Assembly (NCBI GenBank): GCA_031271875.1
Contig: JAISVD010000126.1
Coordinates: 1 to 7,099 of the forward strand
Direction: 5' to 3'
From: Spirochaetaceae bacterium
GTDB lineage: Bacteria; Spirochaetota; Spirochaetia; Treponematales; Treponemataceae
DNA length: 7,099 nt
The translations under genes and the position numbers were made by a program. Shown piece by piece: positions 1-4,851 of the stretch (its first letter is position 1; every line of letters starts with the position of its first letter). The notes beneath the pieces are model-generated. The model had not been told where the DNA came from and did no database searches. It was given only the letters and a program-made list of their open reading frames with translations.

Positions 1-638
1 TCGAGAAGGCTCTGAGAGTCACATCCGGCGTGCCGGAAAGGGTACTGCTCCATTGCGTAACCAGTTACCCCGCTCCCGAAGAGGAGTACAACCTGCGGGT
101 ACTCACTGCCCTTTCCCACATATTCGGTATACCCGTAGGTGTGAGTGACCACTCCCTTGATCCGGTGCTGATACCGGTACTCTCCGTCGCCTGCGGCGGC
201 ACTGTTGTGGAAAAACATATAACCCTTGATAACTCAGGTGATGGGCTCGATGATCCCGTGGCGCTCCCTCCCGGAGCATTTGCCCGGATGACAAAGGCTC
301 TCCGTACCGCTGAAACACAGACTCCCGCGGAGATAATAGAACACGCCTCTATCGAATACGGACGCGCACGGGTAGAGGCGGTACTGGGTACCGGAAAGAA
401 GCGGCTGGCCCCTTCAGAGGAAGCAAACTACCGCCGTACAAACAGAAGCATCCATTTCATGCGCGATATGCCCGCAGGCGCGGTGATAAAAGAGCGGGAC
501 ATCGCTGTCCTCAGAACGGAAAAAATACTCACCCCCGGTATGTCGCCGGAATTTCTGCCACTGGTATGCGGCGCGGTACTCGCAAAAAAAGCAAAAAATG
601 GCGAAGGGGTTACCTGGGAACATCTTGTTGTAACATAA
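1..638 (+). CDS. NeuB-family nonulosonic (sialic-acid-type) synthase, 3' part
   Basis: The gene is cut by the left edge. The frame is open from position 3, giving about 211 residues, while whole NeuB/SpsE/PseI proteins have about 340-350, so roughly the first 130-140 residues are missing. This family condenses phosphoenolpyruvate with an N-acetylated hexosamine to make sialic, legionaminic or pseudaminic acid in the cytoplasm. The fragment shows the end of the TIM barrel: LLHCVTSYPAP, then GVSDH, then VVEKH. The His residues of SDH and EKH correspond to the metal-binding histidines known from the meningococcal enzyme. The C-terminal SAF (antifreeze-like) domain begins near RRTNRSIHF and runs to the stop, with the usual Arg-rich start and G-x-P-like segment. 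GTG at 30 lies inside the barrel and is not the true start. Which sugar it uses cannot be told from this part. The product probably decorates surface polysaccharide or flagellin (inference). Confidence 0.88.
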   Translation, partial: EKALRVTSGVPERVLLHCVTSYPAPEEEYNLRVLTALSHIFGIPVGVSDHSLDPVLIPVLSVACGGTVVEKHITLDNSGDGLDDPVALPPGAFARMTKALRTAETQTPAEIIEHASIEYGRARVEAVLGTGKKRLAPSEEANYRRTNRSIHFMRDMPAGAVIKERDIAVLRTEKILTPGMSPEFLPLVCGAVLAKKAKNGEGVTWEHLVVT

Positions 639-677
639 GCATAATCCACCGGAGGGACGGAGCTCAGGATATTATGA

Positions 678-706
678 TTGATTTACAGGTCAAATTGTTC
701 TATGAT
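678..706 (+). promoter_or_regulatory. Predicted sigma70-type promoter of the ATPase/TOPRIM pair
   Basis: A -35 box TTGATT (678-683, 4 of 6 consensus bases) and a -10 box TATGAT (701-706, 5 of 6) are separated by exactly 17 bp. Transcription would begin near 713, leaving a leader of about 70 nt before the ATG at 782. It lies in the 143-bp spacer after the neuB-like gene, so the cassette can be expressed independently of the upstream operon. No operator or further regulatory site was recognised in the spacer. Confidence 0.5.
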
Positions 707-781
707 AAAGATGAATAATTCTTATATGTAAACCTTTTTGTTTCACTGCATAAGATGTTTAATGAGGAGCTGCAAAAGAGT

Positions 782-1918
782 ATGCGGTTAAAAAGTATCT
801 CGCTTGAGAATTGGAAAAATTTTCGTTCGTTACACTGCGAAATAAACGATAGATTATTTGTTGTCGGCGCTAATGCGTCAGGTAAATCCAATTTTCTTGA
901 TGCGCTTCGTTTTATGCGGGATATTGTAAAACACGGCGGCGGGCTGCAATATGCTGTTTCACAGCGCGGCGGTATTTCCAAAATCCGCTGTCTTTCCGCA
1001 CGCGAAAATCCGTTTGTTGTGATTGAGCTTGAATTTATTGATGATAACAGCGATAAATGGAAATATACCTTATCCTTAACCCAACAAACAAGGGGAAATC
1101 GAAACCCAATTATTCGTAAAGAGATAATGTTAAAAAATGGACAGACTTGTATCTCCCGTCCCGATCATACGGATGAGGAGGACGAAGAACGTCTAACCCA
1201 AACATATATAGAACAGATAACAATGAATAAGGATTTCAGAGATATTGTCAATTTCCTTGGTTCAATTCAATATATGCATCTGGTTCCGCAATTATTAAAA
1301 TTTCCTGAGGCTTTTTCCGGGCCTGACTTGCCTGAGGATCCCTTTGGGAAAGGATTTTTGAGGACTGTCGCAAAAACCCCATCAGATACACGCAATTCCC
1401 GGTTATCAAAAATTCAAGGAGTATTACAAATTGCGGTCCCGCAATTAAAGGATTTAAAATATATTGACGATATCGGTCAGCCGCATCTTGAAGTAACTTA
1501 CGAACATTGGAGACCAAATGGAGCCAAACAAACTGAAACGCAGCTTTCAGATGGAACATTGCGTCTTATTGGTTTACTCTGGTCTCTATTCGGCGGAAAG
1601 GGGATCCTGTTGATTGAAGAACCTGAATTATCCCTTCATGCCGCAATAGTTGAGCAATTGCCTGAATTGTTTCATTCTATTCTGCGTTCAAAAAAAAGAC
1701 AATTAATTATTACCACGCATAGCCCGGAACTGTTATCCCATAAAGGGATATCTCTTTCAGAAATTCTCATGTTACAACCGGAAAATGAAGGAACAAAAGC
1801 CACTCTTGCAAAAGATCGCCGGGAAATAGCATCTCTCCTGAAAGACGGGTTAACACCGGCGGAAGCCATCCTGCCATATACGCGCCCAAATATCATCCAG
1901 GGATTGCTGTTCGAATGA
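782..1918 (+). CDS. RecF/OLD-like AAA (ABC-type) ATPase, partner of downstream TOPRIM-like protein
   Basis: A 378-residue cytoplasmic ATPase of the RecF/SMC/OLD-like class (AAA_21 or COG4637 type, recognised from memory). It opens with the family-typical MRLKSISLENWKNFRSL. Walker A is GANASGKS (residues 29-36). It is followed by a GGGLQYAVSQRGGISKIR segment typical of these predicted ATPases. The ABC signature-like LSDGTLR is near 255-261, Walker B with catalytic Glu is ILLIEEPELSLH (275-286), and the switch His is in TTHSPE (His313). The C-terminal LKDGLTPAEAILPYTRP segment also looks family-typical. There is no TOPRIM domain in this protein; the next gene seems to supply it. I prefer ATG 782 over the in-frame ATG 755 because GAGGAG (764-769) precedes 782, though 12 nt away, and 755 has no ribosome site. 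The stop overlaps the next start (ATGA, 1915-1918), implying translational coupling. The gene is clearly AT-richer than coaX and hisS. The biological role is inferred only: probably defence- or DNA-repair-like. Confidence 0.82.
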   Translation: MRLKSISLENWKNFRSLHCEINDRLFVVGANASGKSNFLDALRFMRDIVKHGGGLQYAVSQRGGISKIRCLSARENPFVVIELEFIDDNSDKWKYTLSLTQQTRGNRNPIIRKEIMLKNGQTCISRPDHTDEEDEERLTQTYIEQITMNKDFRDIVNFLGSIQYMHLVPQLLKFPEAFSGPDLPEDPFGKGFLRTVAKTPSDTRNSRLSKIQGVLQIAVPQLKDLKYIDDIGQPHLEVTYEHWRPNGAKQTETQLSDGTLRLIGLLWSLFGGKGILLIEEPELSLHAAIVEQLPELFHSILRSKKRQLIITTHSPELLSHKGISLSEILMLQPENEGTKATLAKDRREIASLLKDGLTPAEAILPYTRPNIIQGLLFE

Positions 1919-2509
1919 TTTATTGTACTTCCGTTTATGAAGATGAGATTACTCATCAGATTATGCTCAAAATATTATGGATTATTTCCAGAACATTTTT
2001 CTGAACACAGGGCGATACATTGTAAGGGTAACGGAAAAATAAGAAAACAAATTAATGCATATAACAATGCCGCACAGTACGGTCATTATTTTGTAATAAC
2101 TGATCTTGACGATACGTATGAATGCGCTTCATCCTTGGTTACAGATTGGTTGCCGGGTCAGCGTTCCAGCCAATTACTGTTTAGGGTTGCCGTACATGAA
2201 GTTGAATCATGGTTACTTGCAGATAAGGAAAACTTTGCCGTCTTTTTTTCGATAAGCCGGGATTTAATTCCGGTGGAACCTGATAACGAGTCAGATCCAA
2301 AACAGACCGTCATATCATTGGCCAGGAGATCAAGAAAAAGAAAGATACGGGAGGATATTGTTCCTATTGATGATTATGCGAGTATTGGTCCTGGTTATAA
2401 CATTCAATTTCAGAAATTCATTCAAAATTTTTGGGATATTAATTCTGCCCGAAAGTATTCACCGAGTCTTGACAGGACTATAAAATCATTGGAAAGCATA
2501 ATCATCTGA
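1915..2509 (+). CDS. TOPRIM-like (DUF4276-related?) partner protein, apparently frameshifted
   Basis: The continuous open frame is 1937-2509 (190 residues), but its ATG has no ribosome-binding site. A better start is ATG 1915, which overlaps the ATPase stop (ATGA) and has AGGGA 11 nt upstream. That frame reads through VYEDEITHQ and stops at TGA 2002-2004. The main frame is one base on, so a single extra base would explain the break. Removing one T from the five at 1996-2000 would give a product of about 197 residues. The acidic VYEDE motif resembles the N-terminal Glu of TOPRIM folds. Downstream are VITDLDD (a DxD motif), FRVAVHEVESWLLAD, SDPKQ, REDIVP and GPGYN, which I recognise as conserved in small TOPRIM-like proteins encoded beside AAA ATPases. 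The family name is tentative. Predicted role: nuclease-like effector or partner of the ATPase. Either the gene is decayed or the read has a base error. The 3' end converges on coaX. Confidence 0.66.
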
Positions 2510-2544
2510 GGCTGTGCCAAAACTTCAGTTTTCGGAACAAGCTC
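2508..2544. terminator. Imperfect dyad between convergent genes, possible bidirectional terminator
   Basis: The core stem CCAAAAC / GTTTTCGG (2517-2523 with 2528-2535) has a TTCA loop and one bulged C. The symmetry extends imperfectly outward to GAG at 2508 and CTC at 2544. It covers the stop codons of both the TOPRIM-like gene (2507-2509) and coaX (2543-2545). There is no clear T-run on either side, so intrinsic termination is uncertain. Confidence 0.4.
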
Positions 2545-3355
2545 ATCTCTCTTTTGAAATGATCTCCGCGATAATTTTAAGTCCCCGGAGGGTCAGCAGT
2601 TTCTCAACCACCTTGAATGCGTCCGTAATCGGCTGGAGCACACTGTTGAGTCCGCCGGTGGCGATCACCTGAATATCATCGGCATGACCAACGGCACTCC
2701 CTCCCCCGGTCAGGGCCATATCGTGCTTCATTCTGCCGATGAGGGACTCCACAAGCCCCTTGTAGCCGAACACAATGCCGGACTGAATGGAATGGATCGT
2801 ATTTGTTCCGAGACTCGACGGCGGGGTTTCCAGAGGAACCGACGGCAGCTGGGCGGTATTATTGAACAGCGCCTTCACGGCGGTACCGATCCCCGGAGCA
2901 ATGCTTACCCCGCAGATCATTCCGGCGGAATCTATGGCCGTAAACGTCAGGGCCGTACCGAAATCCACCACAATGCAGCTTCCCCGGAACCGTGTGTACG
3001 CAGCGACGGCGTTACAGACTAGGTCCGTACCGATCTCGTGGAGCGCGGACTCGGGAACAGAAACGGGCAGCCTGTCATACAGGGGCGGCCCCAGTACAAT
3101 CGGCTTTTTTCCGGTCATCATCTGCACCATCCTGATAAAGGGACCGATGAGCAGGGGCACAACAGAACTGAGCGCAGTCAGCTGAATATCCGCCGCCGAT
3201 ATTCCCGCATCGCGGAACAGGGAGAGCAGGATCGAGCTGTATTCATCCCCGGTCCTGCGGGAATCGGAATATATCCGCCAGTCATATTTCAGGGTATCAC
3301 CTTCAAAGAGACCCACAACAATATTCGTGTTTCCGATATCTATCACCATCAGCAT
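2543..3355 (-). CDS. coaX: Type III pantothenate kinase
   Basis: A 270-residue cytoplasmic enzyme, full length for the family (about 255-270). It phosphorylates pantothenate with ATP to 4'-phosphopantothenate, the first step of coenzyme A synthesis. It has the ASKHA-type phosphate loop DIGNTN (residues 6-11) and GTDLVCNAVAAY (109-120) holding the catalytic-type Asp111. It also has VVDFGTALTFTAID (129-142), the APGIGTAVKALFNNTAQLP segment (153-171), GTNTIHSIQSG (183-193) and the late IATGGL (231-236). In many relatives the Asp is followed by Arg (GxDR); here it is Leu112. The start at 3355 is supported by GGAGG (minus strand, 3367-3363) seven nt upstream. An internal ATG two codons later is less well placed. 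It is divergent from hisS with only 34 bp between starts, and convergent with the TOPRIM-like gene. GC content matches hisS, as expected for native housekeeping DNA. Confidence 0.95.
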   Translation of the reverse strand: MLMVIDIGNTNIVVGLFEGDTLKYDWRIYSDSRRTGDEYSSILLSLFRDAGISAADIQLTALSSVVPLLIGPFIRMVQMMTGKKPIVLGPPLYDRLPVSVPESALHEIGTDLVCNAVAAYTRFRGSCIVVDFGTALTFTAIDSAGMICGVSIAPGIGTAVKALFNNTAQLPSVPLETPPSSLGTNTIHSIQSGIVFGYKGLVESLIGRMKHDMALTGGGSAVGHADDIQVIATGGLNSVLQPITDAFKVVEKLLTLRGLKIIAEIISKER

Positions 3356-3383
3356 TGCGCTTCCTCCCCTTTTTATATATCAT
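3355..3383 (+). promoter_or_regulatory. Possible hisS promoter overlapping the coaX start
   Basis: TATCAT at 3378-3383 (5 of 6 matches to the -10 consensus) lies 17 bp after TTGCGC at 3355-3360 (weak -35, 3 of 6). Transcription would start about seven bases on, at or next to the hisS ATG (3390). That would give a leaderless mRNA and fits the absence of a Shine-Dalgarno sequence there. It overlaps the opposing coaX -10 by five bases. Another promoter inside coaX cannot be excluded. Confidence 0.3.
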
Positions 3384-3407
3384 AACAGCATGGAAACGCT
3401 TATACAA
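3379..3407 (-). promoter_or_regulatory. Predicted coaX promoter, reaching into the hisS coding start
   Basis: On the minus strand there is a -10 TATGAT (3384-3379, 5 of 6 consensus bases) preceded by TGT, an extended -10. A weak -35 TTGTAT (3407-3402, 3 of 6) lies 17 bp upstream. Transcription would start near 3372, just ahead of the GGAGG site at 3367-3363. The -35 half lies inside the first codons of hisS. Confidence 0.45.
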
Positions 3408-4742
3408 CCCAGAGTACTCAAAGGTTTCAGGGACTATCTTCCGGAGGCCGAAATTCCCCGGGCCCTGCTCATCGAAAAACTGACCGCTGTTTTCCGGGCC
3501 TCGGGCTTTATCCCTATCGACACCCCGGTTCTCGAATACGCGGAGATTCTGCTCCGCAAAAGCGGGGGGGAGACGGAAAAGCAGGTCTTCCGTTTTGAAG
3601 ACAACGGCGGCAGGGATGTCGCCCTCCGGTTTGACCTTACAGTCCCCTTTGCCCGCTTTGTGGCGGAACACAAGGGGGAACTCTATTTTCCTTTTAAACG
3701 TTACCATATCGCGAAGGTCTGGCGGGGGGAAAAACCTCAGGCGGGCCGGTACCGGGAATTCGTCCAGTGCGACTTTGACATCGTCGGTTCCGACAGCGCC
3801 GCCGCGGACTTCGAGATACTCCAGCTCATGAAAACCTCCCTTGACGCTATCGGCGTGGATACATGTACCATCAAAATAAACCACCGGGGCATTTTTAACC
3901 GCTTCCTCGACCGTATCGGCATGAGGGAGCAGAGCGAGGAGGTGCTGCGAGCGGTGGACAGGCTTGCCAAGGTCGGCGAGGATGAAGTCAGGAGCCAGCT
4001 TGAGGCGCTTATACAGGACAGGGTATCTGCGGCGGCGAAGGCTCAGGATATCCTCGATTATATCAGAGGCGGCGATTCATTTGAAGAGACCCTCTCCGTT
4101 ATGGAACGGATGGCGGGCGGGCCCTCAGAAGGGGCCGCAGAGGATATCGGCAGGATGCGGAAGATCCGGGCAATGATGGAAGCCGCAGGGATCGAACAGT
4201 TCTTTGTACTCGATCCCTCCATTACCCGGGGACTGGATTACTATACCGGGATCGTCTACGAGACCTTCCTCGATGAACTGCCGGAACTCGGTTCGGTCTG
4301 TTCCGGGGGAAGATACGACAACCTCGCAGGACTGTATATGAAGGAGCGCGTCCCCGGTGTGGGTTCATCCATCGGGCTTGACCGGCTGCTGGCAGGGCTT
4401 GAGACGCTGGGCGGAAAAACCGAAATAAAAAGCTTTCTCGACGCGGAGATATTCTGTCTTGACGAAGAGCTCATGCCTTGTTACCAGAAACTCGCCGTGG
4501 AACTCCGCAGGGAGGGGATCGCCTGTGAGGTTTTCCCGGATCCCAGGAAAATCAGTCAGCAGTATACTGTGGCAGAAAAAAAGGGCATACCCTTCGGTAT
4601 TCTCCTAGAGAAACCGGAAGCGGAAAAAAATATACTGACCCTTAAAGACCTGCGGACCCGTGAAACCTTTGAGGGCATTACCCCGGAGAAGGCGGCGGAA
4701 AAAATCCGCGCAGAGCTGCCTATTACAGTGCGGCCCCGGTAA
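3390..4742 (+). CDS. hisS: Histidyl-tRNA synthetase
   Basis: A 450-residue class II aminoacyl-tRNA synthetase that charges tRNA-His in the cytoplasm. The N-terminus is PRVLKGFRDYLPEAE. The motif 2 region is at residues 101-128 (KRYHIAKVWRGEKPQAGR followed by REFVQCDFD), with Arg112 and Glu114 as the usual ATP contacts. The histidine-specific motifs are RGLDYYTG (280-287) and CSGGRYDNLAGL (304-315). Motif 3 is GVGSSIGLDRL (323-333). The C-terminal anticodon-binding domain runs from about 351 to 445 (AEIFCLDEE through EGITPEKAAEKI). The motif 2 wording and length resemble the longer HisRS type seen in spirochaetes. ATG 3390 is chosen because it begins directly before the conserved N-terminus. 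An in-frame ATG at 3327 would add 21 non-conserved residues and overlap coaX. No ribosome-binding site precedes 3390. No convincing terminator follows the gene. Confidence 0.96.
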   Translation: METLIQPRVLKGFRDYLPEAEIPRALLIEKLTAVFRASGFIPIDTPVLEYAEILLRKSGGETEKQVFRFEDNGGRDVALRFDLTVPFARFVAEHKGELYFPFKRYHIAKVWRGEKPQAGRYREFVQCDFDIVGSDSAAADFEILQLMKTSLDAIGVDTCTIKINHRGIFNRFLDRIGMREQSEEVLRAVDRLAKVGEDEVRSQLEALIQDRVSAAAKAQDILDYIRGGDSFEETLSVMERMAGGPSEGAAEDIGRMRKIRAMMEAAGIEQFFVLDPSITRGLDYYTGIVYETFLDELPELGSVCSGGRYDNLAGLYMKERVPGVGSSIGLDRLLAGLETLGGKTEIKSFLDAEIFCLDEELMPCYQKLAVELRREGIACEVFPDPRKISQQYTVAEKKGIPFGILLEKPEAEKNILTLKDLRTRETFEGITPEKAAEKIRAELPITVRPR

Positions 4743-4778
4743 CCGTGCAGGGTACTTTTATGTGATTTCAAATAATAA

Positions 4779-4807
4779 TTGTAAGTATGGCTGAATTGTG
4801 CTATGAT
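4779..4807 (+). promoter_or_regulatory. Predicted extended -10 promoter of the hybrid kinase gene
   Basis: TTGTAA (4779-4784, 4 of 6 matches to -35) is followed after 17 bp by TATGAT (4802-4807, 5 of 6). TGC directly precedes the -10, making it an extended -10. The start site would be near 4814, about 38 nt before the kinase ATG. The bases around the -10 closely resemble those of the ATPase promoter. The promoter sits in the 109-bp gap after hisS, so the kinase is probably its own transcription unit. Confidence 0.5.
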
Positions 4808-4851
4808 AGATATGGTGATACGCCGTTGATTCAGGAGAACAAACAGTTTTT

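Noticed and set aside
674..718. Tiny open frame (14 codons) between the neuB-like gene and the ATPase, possibly a leader peptide or truncated gene start.
   Set aside because: It lies mostly upstream of the predicted start site and contains both the -35 and -10 boxes. Its composition is not convincing and nothing supports translation.
755..781. Upstream in-frame ATG 755 as the ATPase start.
   Set aside because: It has no ribosome-binding site. Homologous ATPases usually begin at the M-R-L-K-S type sequence, which matches ATG 782.
662..2545. Short matching GCTCA on both sides of the ATPase/TOPRIM cassette as a target-site duplication.
   Set aside because: Five bases match easily by chance, and no transposase or terminal inverted repeats accompany them.
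3327..3389. N-terminal extension of hisS from ATG 3327.
   Set aside because: It would overlap coaX and add 21 residues unlike HisRS N-termini. The conserved protein begins at ATG 3390.
3303..3884. Long minus-strand open frame across the coaX start and hisS.
   Set aside because: It is a shadow of GC-rich hisS. It overlaps two well-supported genes and shows no recognisable motifs.
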